Position numbers and translations under genes: made by a program. 64,000 nt of DNA from Capillidium heterosporum. Taxonomy: Eukaryota; Entomophthoromycota; Entomophthoromycetes; Entomophthorales; Capillidiaceae. Shown piece by piece: positions 11,411 through 22,583 of the stretch. The notes beneath the pieces were generated by a model, which was not told the DNA's origin, did not search any database, and worked only from the letters and a program-made list of their open reading frames with translations. The number at the start of each line of letters is the position of its first letter. Position 1 is the first letter of the stretch. Location: contig WBMQ01000001.1 in NCBI GenBank assembly GCA_016630905.1, positions 186,001 to 250,000 on the forward strand. Direction: 5' to 3'.

Positions 11411-13350
11411 CTATTCAATGTAGCGATCGACAACCTGTCCCAACCCATCAAGCACCTCACTGTAGTCAACATCTCCACTGTAGCTGACTTTAGCCCTAGC
11501 AACTAATTTCTCCATAGCTTCTAAATATGGTAAGGAATTTGTACCTGATGTCAATCTAGCTATCGAGCTGATACCAGTTTCGAACTGAGGCTCCCTATTG
11601 AATGTGTTGGTATTTCCATTAAAACTATAACAATTTACCGGTAATCCTTCAACCAACCGTCAGTACTAGATGGGGAATCGATGGTGTAGCTAAATTGGTA
11701 TTAAAATATAATATTTAAGGATAGAAGCTTACTACTTAGTCCTAGGGATAATACTACTGTTGCTTGCATCACTTTCAGATCCAAGTTCAAATAAATATAT
11801 ATATGAATATTTAAAACTTACTTTATAAACTGTGACAAGTCGATGTCTTTGCTACTTCTATTGACTGTCATAGCACCAAAATAGTTTATCTAATTAAAAA
11901 CCAAAAATTTAATATGGTATTAGCATAAACTAGTACATTGGTTCTTGAAAGAGCTTTCGGTGAAGATATATCTTTCAAATTATAGCTAATTTGGTCTCTC
12001 TGAACTACTTCCATACTTAGGTGGCTTAGTGAAGTTTTCCCAGAGGAGTTCAATGTCGAAACGATGTCATGGAAGCTAATCGACGATCCTTTCAACCTTA
12101 AATAGTATTGATAAAAGTATATTAGCATTCAAAAATATAGCAAACTATACCGAATTGGACTCAAAACAGTATCGACTGCCAAACTCAAGTAACTGCTCAT
12201 GCCCCATACCCTATTTAAATGCTACAAAAAGTCGTTTAAAACAAATTCAAGTATATTATCAAACCGATAAGGACTGGTAGTTTGGCAAAAAGTCGGTAAC
12301 GGTGTTTGGGTTGAGAGGTATAGTTTGAATATTCTGATCCAAGGACTCCAAAAAATACCCAATAAAGTCCAGCTCATTTTGAAGTTTATCTTGGTCCGAT
12401 AGATCCAACTTATTCGAAACCTTAGCTTAAATACACTTATAAAATATAGCTACCTGAGTGTTAAAAGGCTGTAAAGTAGTGAAATTCAAAATGGGACGGA
12501 TACCAAACTGGTCCTGAACTTCAGTTAGGTAACTGGATACGAACCCTGTCATACCACCGAACCCATCGCTGAACACTTGAAAACCCTAAATTACACTAAA
12601 TAACCTTATATCCCCAAAAATCTACCTGTAAGCTATCGCAACTTTCCACAAAGTATCTCAATTGGTTATCCATTGTTTCCTCTTTCTATTTTTTAAAATA
12701 GAAATTAGCATGTGTCAAAAGTTGAATAAACCACCCTCTCTAAATCCTGGAAAAGTTGCTGGCCCTGTTGAAAGTGAAACTGCTGTGTACTAGGCTTAGG
12801 TAATGGAATATGACTTCGAAAGTTGTAGACTTGGTTGTCAAACTGGGACCAACTCAATTCTTGATCATCTTCAACCTAAAACTAAATAAACAAAACTCAA
12901 ATTTTAAAAAGTACCATTGGGTTAAGTTGTAATTGTGGTTGCTTATCCCTGGAAATTTAAATATCCATATTTAAAAAATTTGTACCATAGTTGTTTATCG
13001 AACCCATCATTATTTCGCATGTTTCTATAGCTATCTGCTACCTCATAGTTTCCTTTTTATCCAATATAAGTATAAAGAGGGTAAAAGAAAATTACCTCTG
13101 AAATCATATACTAAACATAAAGGCTATCGTATTCATTAAAATGAAAATGAAAATGAGATAATACCTCTGTGTAGCTAGGACTTTTGAATAGGATGTTGGC
13201 ATCCAGTAAACTACTCTCCTTAGCGCCTTTCTTATCAGTTGGTAAATTTTAACCTTTAGTTGAGAAAAAATAACTTACTTGATATTTCCAGTATTGGTTG
13301 CTTATAAAGTTGGAGCTACTTCCAAATTGTAGATGAACTATCTCGCGCAT
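11411..13350 (-). CDS. DML1: DML1/Misato-family tubulin-like protein
   Basis: A multi-exon gene recognised from fragments. Exon 1 (13279-13350) starts MREIVHLQFGSSSNFISN, the characteristic Misato/DML1 N-terminus. Later exons give LWDKQPQLQLNPM, WSQFDNQVYNFRSHI, VESCDSLQGFQVFSDGFGGM, NELDFIGYFLESLDQN, VWGMSSYLSLAVDTVLSPIR and the C-terminal EVLDGLGQVVDRYIE, all in family order. Misato/DML1 proteins carry a tubulin-like segment and are needed for mitochondrial inheritance and morphology. About ten short exons are implied, with introns of roughly 30-60 nt. The junction after exon 2 (DANILFKSPSYTE) is unclear. The most open joining resumes at VADSYRNMRNN, but the skipped text holds a KGNYE stretch that resembles the conserved DLKGN motif behind an in-frame stop. 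Identity is firm; exact exon structure is not. Confidence 0.8.
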
Positions 13351-13972
13351 GTTGATATTGATGTCCTAGTAAATGCCAACTTGAAACTTGCTAGTTTTAC
13401 ATCAACTGGAATTGAATAAGCTTGGCAATTCAGTCTAGCAACTACAATAAACTTACAAAATGATTTGCTTAATTATTAAGGTACGTGATTGGGTAGATAT
13501 AGAAATAGATAGCTACATTAATAGATAATTGGTTAAGTTGATTTACAAATATTTATAATAATTGCACAATAAGTACATTATATGTAGTGAATACTGCTAC
13601 TTTGATTTAATGATTTGCTTTTACATAAGTATATATGCTTTTGAATAGATTACAGTACTATAAGCAGTTTGTTTTCTATATTTATTAATTACCATTACAT
13701 TTCGATAAGCTAAGTTGGTGTTGGAATTGCAGTTCAAATATAAGGCTGTTTTCTATCTTGTCTTTGACATTTGATAAAAGTCAAGCCTACATATCGGATG
13801 GATATTGACTTTAGGATTCAAGTACTTTACCTACTTTGAAATAGTGCAGCTGCTAAATAAATAGCCAAATCAAAGCTACGATTACTATTCATATATCTAA
13901 TTGAAGTCTTACAGTTCCATCAAAGTCTAAACTCTAAACATCTAAAATCAATCTAACAGCCAATTCTATTAT
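13351..13972. other. Intergenic, nothing identified
   Basis: AT-rich region upstream of DML1. No gene, repeat or RNA element was recognised. Confidence 0.5.
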
Positions 13973-14369
13973 ATGAAAACTATTTCAACATTGATACCAT
14001 ATGGTCCATCAGCAAAGCTAATTGCCACCAACATAGAATACCTAGAGAGCAAGTTTAAAAGGCAAAAGCAAAGCAAGTTAAAGTCGAATCCAAGTTCTAG
14101 AAGTGACTATCACGTGTATATATGATAAAGAACAAAAGCTATCCGAAACAACTAGGAAGGATAAATTTCTTCAAAAACCTACCAACATTTCATCCTATTT
14201 AAATGGATGCCGTCATAACTTGATTAATGTGGTCATAATGCTCAAATATAATTGGCTTAAACTTAAAGAAATAGCGACAGTTTTACCGATAAAGCCAAAA
14301 AGTAATTTAGACCTTATAGTTTGGAAGTATCCATCCACCAGGGCCAAGCGACCAAAAATACATGTATAA
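13973..14369 (+). CDS. Possible small gene with HTH/Myb-like end
   Basis: Two adjacent open frames. The first starts at an ATG (MKTISTLIPYGPSAKL) and the second runs to 14369. They could be joined in phase through a very short GT-AG intron of about 25 nt after SRSDYH. That is shorter than the other introns here, so the joint may instead be a frameshift or the pair may be chance. The second part contains LKYNWLKLKEIATVLP followed by a tryptophan (IVWKY), loosely like the W-x-x-I-A pattern of a Myb/SANT or homeodomain-like helix-turn-helix, and ends in basic residues. Function unknown, low confidence. Confidence 0.28.
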
Positions 14370-14441
14370 AAGCCATTCTACATAAAATCGAACCATCACC
14401 TTTCTTTCATTTCCAACTTTTAAAAGAACCTCCAACTTAAA

Positions 14442-14615
14442 ATGGCCGTATCCTTTGATGACATCTTAAAAGTAGTCTCTGCTTTACTCTTACCTCCAGT
14501 AGCCGTCTTCTTGCACAAGGGCTTCAACACCGATTTACTTATCAACGTGCTTCTTACTATCCTGGGATTCGTACCTGGATTGATCCACGCCTTTTACGTA
14601 ATTTCCAGGGATTAA
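14442..14615 (+). CDS. PMP3: Pmp3/UPF0057 plasma membrane proteolipid
   Basis: A 57-residue protein, MAVSFDDILKVVSALLLPPV and onward, in a single exon. It has two hydrophobic segments (residues about 9-25 and 32-54) and the family's LLPPVAVFL and NVLLTILGFVPGLIHAFYVI patterns, so it matches the small UPF0057/Pmp3 proteins in size and layout. Pmp3 sits in the plasma membrane of fungi and plants and affects membrane potential and salt tolerance. Here the usual Cys-rich or Gly-rich loop is replaced by HKGFNTDLL, typical of the fungal branch. It stands alone between two gene-poor stretches. The start is the first ATG of the frame. Confidence 0.88.
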   Translation: MAVSFDDILKVVSALLLPPVAVFLHKGFNTDLLINVLLTILGFVPGLIHAFYVISRD

Positions 14616-16445
14616 TACATTAAACTTTTGCTTATATTTTATTTTATTTCAAGTTTTCACATATATAATTATATCCTATTGTTTTGTAATTTGTTGTCAA
14701 GTAAGCTACTTTTACTTTCGCTCTAAATTTCGTAGTTTGAGATAGCAAGGTGATTGAATATGAATGGGTATTGCGATTAGTTGTTGTGGGTATACCCTCG
14801 ATCTTTTATCCCATAAAAGACAATTTTCAGTGACCCAATCTATCTAGACTGTTTTGAATGGGAGTATAAAAGTCCTTAAATACTGTTTCAGCTACTCGAC
14901 ATTTACTGCAGAGGACCTCAAGCTACAAATTTCAGGATATCAGTTCTCGATTCAACCTGACAACCTTTGGATGAAACAAAGCATATCAAGCACTAAAATA
15001 AGTAGTTTGGCAACTTGGCCATATTCATCAAGGTAGACTGGAATCCTCATTTCATTGCGGGTTAAACCAGTTAAAGATACGTTTACAATTACTGTTAGTT
15101 AGAATTGAAATTTCGGTAGATCCTTGTCATTACTTATCTCGAATCCTACGCTACCATGATTGAAGCTATAACTATAACTTTGTAAACGATGGAATTTTGC
15201 TTCTATAGAATTTTTTACATCCGTACTCGAAATACTACATCAGCTTACCTATGGAACTTTGGATCATCTCTTTGACAAAAATGTAGGTTTTGATGACATG
15301 TACTTTTCTAGAGTAGGTACACATCTAATAGTAGGTAAAGTAGCCCTTATCAACACTTCTGGGCGTGGATTGAAGAAATATAGATCCATTTTAAGGACTA
15401 TACATCGAAAGGACTAATATACTACAGGATTCTTAATAGTTTATTCCAACAATATACGTGTATTGATAGATCTTCTACTATAAAGCTATATCAATTTTCT
15501 TTATTGTAGATTCTTTTAAAATAAAATGCATATTATATTGATACATAAAGGTGGTTTCTTACCCAGCCTTCGAAAGCCTAATATTTTCCATAAAGGGAAA
15601 ATGGTTGGAATTCCAGCTATAGATATTAAGTATGAGTATAAACTCTTAACTTTTTATAATATATTTATGTATTAGCTACTACTTTATCTACCTGTCTACG
15701 ACATTTATCCCAAAATTTGATATACATCTTACCTGATACTGAATTCAAAGCTTCTTACAGTAAATAAGGACTAGCTTCGAAACGTAATCTAACTGATAGT
15801 TACTACCTAGTAAATATTATTTTATCCAATGCGATGCCTAAACTTAAGGGCAGGCAGATCTAACTCAGCATTCCAGATCGATAGCCAAGCGAAAAGTTAC
15901 TCACAAGTGGTATTACCAAGTTTTTTAAAAGAACTTTGTACTATAGCATCAACAAAAATTAAGCATTTTGTCAAGGAAACACTCCCATCTTCTGCCAAAT
16001 ATTTTAGACAGGCCAAATTAAACTTCATTATGTTCTAACTTTATAAAGTAAAACTTTGCTAAACTAATCAGCTTGGCTAGAGAAATTTAGCAAGTTGTCA
16101 AATTTGTACTACCTCCATATTTTCAACTTTGGGAGAGATATACACCTATAAGCACCCTGTAGTTCTTACCAACTACTCAACTTTGTATAGATTGGTACCA
16201 CTTGTGAAAGTCATCGAATCAACAAAGTAAATGTCCGAAATTTTTAAAAGAATTGAATGGATGAGTTGCAGAAACTTTGATAAATTTGATTTACTGCCGA
16301 TATAAGCTAGATTTCCTATTAAATCTAAACTCAATGTAAATCATCATCCTACATATCATATAGATTTAGAGTACCTTTTAGAAATAAAGCATTGTCGAAA
16401 AATCTGTAATTCCAGATAGCTTTATTATTTTCTTGATCCAAAGCT
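14616..16445. other. Gene-poor region
   Basis: About 1.8 kb with only short frames, such as 14854-15036 and 15829-16038 on the plus strand, that lack recognisable motifs. The minus strand reads weakly LRR-like in places, but not enough to call. The final few hundred bases should contain the promoter of the lipase gene. Confidence 0.45.
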
Positions 16446-17444
16446 ATGAAATTTTTAACACCCAATCTACCACTACTCCCCCTACTAACTCTGGTAGTTA
16501 ACAGCTTGATCTTAGAAGCCTCTATACCCATCCAAGAGGGAAACTCAGTCCAAGTTCAAGAGCCCAAGCTAGAGTTTATTGAACACCTAGCTAGTCTAGT
16601 CTCCAAAAGCTACTGCACCATCCTCGAGTACGAAAAGCTATCCAAATGTAGCCCAGCATGCAAATTCACCAACACCACTTTTATATTAGACCGTATCGAC
16701 CTCAAGGACGAAGACATCCTAACTTTTTTAGTGGCTGACCACGTCCAAAAGCATTTGTACCTAGTAACTAGAGGTAGTGTAAGTGACATTAACTGGAGTA
16801 CCAATTTCGACGACGCTTTGGTCAAATTTAAACATGGCGACCTCAAGGAACATGCTGAGGAAGGCGACATCATCAAGGAATTCAAGATCCACAAAGGATA
16901 CTTCACGACAGGAAGCTTGTTATTCAGCAAGGTGGAGAAAGCTATTGTAGAAGCTAGTAAGGATAAAAAACTAACTGACTACCAGCTTTATTTGGTTGGT
17001 CATTCACTAGGTGGCGCGTTGACTCAACTTTTAGCACTCAACCTAAAGTTGGACAAGAAGTTACACAACTTGCACTTGAATGTCATTACTTTTGGGCAAC
17101 CGAGGATATTTAGTTCAGAATTGGCAGCTTATTATGATCGACTTTTACCAAACAGTTTACGCATAAACAATGGTAATGATCTGGTACCCAGCTTACCACC
17201 GAGGTTGAAGGGGTATAGGCATTCTTCACAAGAGTACAATTTCTTCGAAGGCAAGTTGCACAGGTTTAGTACAGTGGATTCAAACCAAGATACATTTAGC
17301 CCCGATAAGTTCGTTGGGGAAGATCACTCTTATTTCAATAAGGTCAACTTTGACAACATGTGTGGATCAAAGATTGATCGAAAGTGGTTGAGCTTCTTGG
17401 AGACGACGTTGAACGTGGCCAAAAGTCAGATCGACAAGATATAA
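16446..17444 (+). CDS. Secreted class-3 lipase (alpha/beta hydrolase)
   Basis: Single-exon gene, 332 residues, ATG at 16446. The N-terminus is hydrophobic (LPLLPLLTLVVNSLILEA, about residues 8-25) and should act as a signal peptide, so the protein is probably secreted and hydrolyses triglycerides or other esters outside the cell. The fungal lipase-3 elements are in order: LYLVTRGSVSDINW (oxyanion region), nucleophile elbow GHSLGGA with Ser187, FGQPR, the acid in NGNDLVPSLPP (Asp245) and the catalytic His294 in GEDHSYF. The length matches Rhizomucor-type and Aspergillus feruloyl-esterase-type enzymes. Cysteines at residues 57, 68 and 72 and near the C-terminus may form disulfides. Substrate choice cannot be predicted. 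Confidence 0.92.
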   Translation: MKFLTPNLPLLPLLTLVVNSLILEASIPIQEGNSVQVQEPKLEFIEHLASLVSKSYCTILEYEKLSKCSPACKFTNTTFILDRIDLKDEDILTFLVADHVQKHLYLVTRGSVSDINWSTNFDDALVKFKHGDLKEHAEEGDIIKEFKIHKGYFTTGSLLFSKVEKAIVEASKDKKLTDYQLYLVGHSLGGALTQLLALNLKLDKKLHNLHLNVITFGQPRIFSSELAAYYDRLLPNSLRINNGNDLVPSLPPRLKGYRHSSQEYNFFEGKLHRFSTVDSNQDTFSPDKFVGEDHSYFNKVNFDNMCGSKIDRKWLSFLETTLNVAKSQIDKI

Positions 17445-17943
17445 ATCTGATGTTTTATTAATAAACTCATCACCTTTTAATTTTGTTTTACAACTATATA
17501 CCTATATACCTTTAAATTTTTTGTACCATTTTAGATCCCTACATTCCTTTAAAATTTGCTGCAAATAGCTTTGTACTAAATTTTTTGTAAAGGTTCTTAA
17601 AAGCTACTAGGAACACTTTTCCAAGTTTTATTGGCACTATTTTATAACGAGTATCAAAATACTACATTACTTGAAGGGAAGAGCACTTACTATAACTTGG
17701 ATTTTTAAGTGACTGTAAAAGTACAAAGAAAAATAAACATGCAGCGTATATAAAACTATAAATAGATGCTGTATATATAGAGATGTATCAAATTCGGAAG
17801 TTTTATTTTAATAGGAGTACATTTTCAAAAGAACAATTTAGAAAAAATGGTGTATGTAGCAGAAGATATAAAAAGGTAAACTTTGGGGATGGATGGTAAC
17901 GATAAAGAGAAAGCACAGTAGAATAGCCTATTAGCTATCTAAT

Positions 17944-18792
17944 TTAAACGGTCACTGAACTATAGTTGACGTTCAGCATGGCTATTGGGATATCATCGTC
18001 CTCGTTCTCATACCAATCTACACCTCTGCTATCACTGCTTAAACTACCACCGCCACCATTTGTATTATCGTTGGATTCGACATTCAACCCGGGGAACAGA
18101 TCCTGCAACTTGATGCGATTGAAGCTGGTCGTGTTTCGTCGTTTTATTTGACAGAAGTTGATGGCTTGGTTGGAAGTTTTAATCTCTTCAGCAGTCTTTG
18201 ACTCTTTTTCCTTTTCGACTGGATTGACTTTGGGGTTACCATTCGTATTTTCAGTTGGATAGATAGGTTGTGTCAAGTTGTAGTTAGTAAAGTCGGGTAG
18301 GGAGTATCGCTTCAACTTGATGACCACACCTTGGATTAGAACCAGTTGCAGCAGGGGTCGCCGTCCCTTCAACTTACGTAACGATTGAAAATAGGTGTTC
18401 CTGTTGAAGTTGCTTACTGGTAAACTGTGGCTGTTTACCTTGTTGGCACTTATGTTCATAGTAGGTGTAGTGGTAACCGGCGCTTCAGTAGCCTTCTGCG
18501 ACTTCAAGTTGACGACTAGGTCACTCACTTTCTGGAAGTTGGCCTTCCAGTTATCCTTATCCTTGATACTAAATTTGAAATTGAAGTTGCCAAAGTTGTT
18601 GGTGGTGTCAGGTAGTTTGATATCTACATTACTTAAACTGGTTCTACGTTTGGGTAGATTTTGGAGAAGTTGGCTTTCGATTGCAGCGTTGGTGCGCATC
18701 ATCTGGTCGTAGGTGTTGAGCTCCTCCTTGAACGACCTGACCTTCTTGGTGAAGATATTGAAGCTCCATCGGTTGAGTTTGAGTTCAGACAT
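17944..18792 (-). CDS. Hypothetical protein, 282 aa, low-complexity
   Basis: Single-exon frame with an ATG at 18792, starting MSELKLNRWSFNIFTKKVRSF. There is no signal peptide or membrane segment. The protein is basic at the N-terminus with a helical, coiled-coil-like stretch (VRSFKEELNTYDQMM). The middle is Asn, Thr and Lys rich. The C-terminus has a Gly4 run and a Ser- and Asp-rich acidic tail (SSDSRG, then YENEDDDIPIA). Repeated short motifs such as FNRNT and FNRIKLQDLFPGLN may be docking sites. I do not recognise a family; a regulatory or scaffold role is only a guess. The open length and the ATG followed by compositionally sensible protein support a real gene. Confidence 0.62.
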   Translation of the reverse strand: MSELKLNRWSFNIFTKKVRSFKEELNTYDQMMRTNAAIESQLLQNLPKRRTSLSNVDIKLPDTTNNFGNFNFKFSIKDKDNWKANFQKVSDLVVNLKSQKATEAPVTTTPTMNISANKVNSHSLPVSNFNRNTYFQSLRKLKGRRPLLQLVLIQGVVIKLKRYSLPDFTNYNLTQPIYPTENTNGNPKVNPVEKEKESKTAEEIKTSNQAINFCQIKRRNTTSFNRIKLQDLFPGLNVESNDNTNGGGGSLSSDSRGVDWYENEDDDIPIAMLNVNYSSVTV

Positions 18793-19482
18793 TTTTTACA
18801 AATTGGTTTGGTATGTATGTGAGATGTTGGATTGGACCGGCCAAGTATAAATGTTTCTTTCCGTTTGGTCGTTGTCGCCGTCGTCAGTTGTACTAATGTA
18901 AAAAAGACAAGTCTTTTCTTGGATGGATGAAGTTTAGGTGGGCTTTGGGGCGATAAAAGTGAGATCTAAATTCAGGATAGGTGATGCTCAGCGGTAAATC
19001 GACAAGATCTCTGTCGCTAACGCTGTAGTATGAGGTAGTTGAATTGGGTTAATTAGGAGGGATGGGAAGGATGGCTTTAAGAATCTTTTGATGTTCTGGG
19101 TAGGGGAAGGTGATCAACTAGAATCCAATTAAAAATAACGACACAATAGGGAAAACAACCTAATAATTAAAACTTTAACCTAAACTGAACTATTGAAACG
19201 TTAAATATTCCAACCTGTTCCTTTTATATCAGCGATAAATTTTGATTTAGGAAGAAGCTGTTAAATTAAAAAGATAGCCTTCCAGCACTAATTCTAAAAT
19301 TTAGCAGGAACCTAATGTGTCTAAATCCTATGCTATGATTTAAACCTGTTATAACGAGGCGCAAATCCTGATCTAAAAAGCTGGCTGTTTTCTCGCAAAT
19401 CCAACTGTGAAAGTTTGTCTAGTTTAGTCGAACAATATAATACTATCCTAACATAGTTTAGTGCTGAAGTTGTCTAAGCGAA
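18793..19482. other. Intergenic, promoter side of the 282-aa gene
   Basis: Upstream region of the minus-strand gene ending at 18792. No gene or recognisable element was seen. Confidence 0.45.
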
Positions 19483-21131
19483 TTAAAACACCAAGCTAAT
19501 AGGTGTGAATATGGTTCTAAGCTGGTAAATTATAAGAAAAATGAACTGAAGATCTTCTAAATGCATTTGGAACTTGGTAGGGGTGGTAAAGACATGTTGT
19601 GCCTTCTTACTTTCTATTCTAAACTGGTAGCACTTAAAGTTGCGTGTGCTTGGAAGCTTTGAAGCATTTAAGACTTGATGCATCATAACCTTATCAGACG
19701 TAGGTTAACAGATGTGGGCGAAATTGGAATATCGGCTGTTTGAAATTAAGTGAATTGTTTTTGCAACTACTTTATAAATGTAAGTCTAAAAACAACATAT
19801 CCATCCACTTAATTTTCGAACCTATTGGTAGATCCCATTATGTCTATAATCAATTTTATAGTTCAGATCGTTTGAGAAGTTGCGTAATATAGTTGTATGG
19901 CATTATTAGGTGAACTATGTACTTGAACCCTTGGTAAGATAAAACTTTTGCTAGTAGGCGTAGGTTACACGTGTTTGGAAGAATAGGATATAAAACCTTC
20001 AAGTGCAAGTTAGATTGGATTCGATAGAATAGTTTGGCACTGAATATTGATAAGAATTGGCAATTTAACCATTTGAAACTGATTTATTGTTGGACTGAGT
20101 ATAGAGGAAGCTGTATAAATATACATCAAATGTATTAGGTAAACTAGCGAGTGCAATAGTATTTATATATTTCTGATGGAATTAATGCCCAAATATAGTA
20201 CAAATGATAAAAGTAAGAGTTAAAATGTGTCCATGGCCAAACGATGGCTGTGAAAGTTCAAGTTCGAGTTCGTTATGGTAGCATCAAGTTTTACCGATAT
20301 TAGTATCATTTAGACCGACGAAAGGTAAATCAAGCCCAACTATCAAATATTATGAGGCGTCTTTAGGTATATTATCGCTATGTTACCTTATCTATAATGT
20401 GATCCAAGATTCTTAATAGGTACCAAAGCCTGTATAGTATCATAAATAGTTATTAAAAATCATGTAAACTGCACCACCAAGACATATATTTTTAAAATTA
20501 GTACCATATATGGATATATCCAAATCTATTGAGGAGCTCTAATTTGCTACTTTTGATATTTACCTTTTATGCTAGCTAGAAGTTGTTCGTTATGCTAAAA
20601 ATTTTTCTGTAAGTTACTGAGTAAACTTCCTTTAATATAAAATTTATATTATTTTGATGCGTACCGATAGATTGCATATATATGCTATAAGCTAACAATA
20701 TTATATAGGAAAGACGAATCTAGATGGGGATATTGATTCCAAATTTAAAGCCTTTAAAATACATCCATGTTGTAGAATAGCAGTATAATTTAGTTGGGAG
20801 TTGGTAGAGTTTGTATTCCTAGATTTCATGGTAGTTGTAGCTCTTAGAACTTTGAAGAGTAATATAGTATGGATAGAGGCTTTGAATTTGTTAGGTTCTA
20901 TAGTATTACATTTCTAAACTTTAGCAAGGGTAATTAATTTTACTACAAACGCCTTGCCAACTCATAGCTAGGTAGATGAGAAGTTTTAAGTAAGCTGTAG
21001 TCAGTTAATTTCCAAAAATGCCTTTGGGCTTTGTACCAGCAACTTTGTAATATGCCTGTAACTCTCAGCCGTTTTGGACTTTCATGTCTGTCCAGTAACA
21101 AGTAGGCAGTAAGCTGGAAATTCTTTAGCAT
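19483..21131 (-). pseudogene. Decayed LRR-like gene remnant
   Basis: Minus-strand text has scattered LRR-like phrases. Near 21131 it reads MLKNFQLTAYLLLDRHESPK, then LRVTGIL. Further down come CNLRLLAKVL (about 19960), VNLRLIRL (about 19700) and LPSTRNFKCYQFRIES within an open piece at 19483-19686. Between them the frame is closed. The pattern and orientation resemble the F-box/LRR remnants at 8182-8616 and 10180-11160, so I take it as a further decayed family member. The evidence is by eye on short motifs and the limits are approximate; it could be chance in part. Confidence 0.33.
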
Positions 21132-21375
21132 ACTACTGCTCTAGGTTATATATATATATTGAATATCCATATTTGAAAATACATTAAATATTTTATTACC
21201 AAAATATATTTCAAGGCAAACAGCGCCTTTATCTTAGAAGCTAGGTCTTGAACTAATTTCCAAAATTTCTGATGATAGACGAAATTACAAGAAAATCCTA
21301 GAAACAAAAGTTAGCACTGCTATAAAAATAATCCCTTCAAAAAGGACGCCCTACTTTCGACAACAAAACTTTCAA

Positions 21376-22236
21376 ATGTTTTTCATAAAGAAATTACTCC
21401 TACTAACCTTAGCCACTCACTTTACTTTAGGCGACTCCTTCTCAAGCTTCAACTCTTTCAATCGTAGAGACGACTTATCAGGCCAATGTCAACCCTATAT
21501 ATGCAGCGGCCCCATCATAGTAAGTACCTATAACTACACTGTAAAAAGTTTCAAAGTGAGCTCCGAAGGTGATATTGTCAAGTTGAATGTAGATCAGCTC
21601 CGTGAGATCTTGGATGCCCTCTACTCGGACAAGAACATCCAGTTGCTTTTTATCTACAAGTTCTTACGAGAGCTGTTCAAAGAGAACGATGGCTTAATTG
21701 ACACTCTACTCAAGTTCGATCTGTCCAAGTTTGAGATTAACGACGTAGTTTCCAAAATCATTTGGGACTTCTTCTCGGAACCGGAACGGAATTTGGAAGC
21801 TAAGGATAGTACCGAAAATGCTGGTGCCAACCAAAAGTTGGACAAGTTGATCATATCAGTGGTTGAAAGTTTTTTAAATCAAGAGGAGAAGCTATATAAC
21901 CTTAAAGATCTCATCTCTGACATCTTGGACAAGAATCCCGTGCTTCTAGACAACTACAAGATCTTTATAGAGGATTTGTTCGACAAGCAACCTGACATTA
22001 AAGATCTTGTCCGTAAGATTATCTTGAAGCTGGTGGTCAAGTTAGAGAATGAGAATGCCAACGTAGATGACGGCACCGGCATCAACTCCAAGAAATCAAG
22101 TGATAAACAGCTGGCTTCCCTTATAAAGCAGTTGATCTCGAGTCCTAAGCTCAAGATCAAAATCTCGGGCTTCATCCTAAGTTTAGAGTTGAAGTACAAT
22201 CTTCTACCGCTTTACTTCCTTAAACTTTTCAAATAA
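21376..22236 (+). CDS. Secreted hypothetical protein with amphipathic repeats
   Basis: Single exon, 286 residues, ATG at 21376. The signal peptide is clear (MFFIKKLLLLTLATHFTLGDS, cleavage probably after residue 19). Two cysteines follow (QCQPYICSG). The rest is a chain of amphipathic helices of related design, for example LRELFKENDGLIDTLLKFDL, EEKLYNLKDLISDILDKN and EDLFDKQPDIKDLVRKIILK. These repeat a pattern of Asp-Lys turns and Leu/Ile faces and look like degenerate internal repeats of about 35-40 residues. No enzyme motif is visible. It could be a cell-wall or host-contact protein, but that is speculation. The gene is intact and its coding text is cleaner than the decayed genes around it. 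Confidence 0.7.
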   Translation: MFFIKKLLLLTLATHFTLGDSFSSFNSFNRRDDLSGQCQPYICSGPIIVSTYNYTVKSFKVSSEGDIVKLNVDQLREILDALYSDKNIQLLFIYKFLRELFKENDGLIDTLLKFDLSKFEINDVVSKIIWDFFSEPERNLEAKDSTENAGANQKLDKLIISVVESFLNQEEKLYNLKDLISDILDKNPVLLDNYKIFIEDLFDKQPDIKDLVRKIILKLVVKLENENANVDDGTGINSKKSSDKQLASLIKQLISSPKLKIKISGFILSLELKYNLLPLYFLKLFK

Positions 22237-22583
22237 AGTATGTGTATCTTTTAGAATATTTTATTGCAACTATATTACCACGCTCTTTTACATTTTGGGA
22301 TGGAGTGGTTATCTAGCATGGGAATTCCGTCTTTAGTTTAATTTAGCGGAAGTAAAGCAAACCAAAGAACTTCAACTGTATATTATACTTTAAAAGATAA
22401 AGTTTTACAATACTATAGTATGATGAAAACATAAAACCAATGTACTCAATTTAATGAAGCTGAGCACTATTCCAAATCTATAAAAGTTAAATAGCTACAA
22501 GAAATCAGATACTAAAAGTAACCTATACTAATAGCCAATGTCTTTATTATAGATATAAGCTATTTCATTTAACAATCTCAAAA

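Noticed and set aside
14103-14369. A stand-alone 88-aa gene starting at GTG
   Set aside because: Non-ATG start in a eukaryote. It is only listed as a possible second part of the weak gene starting at 13973.
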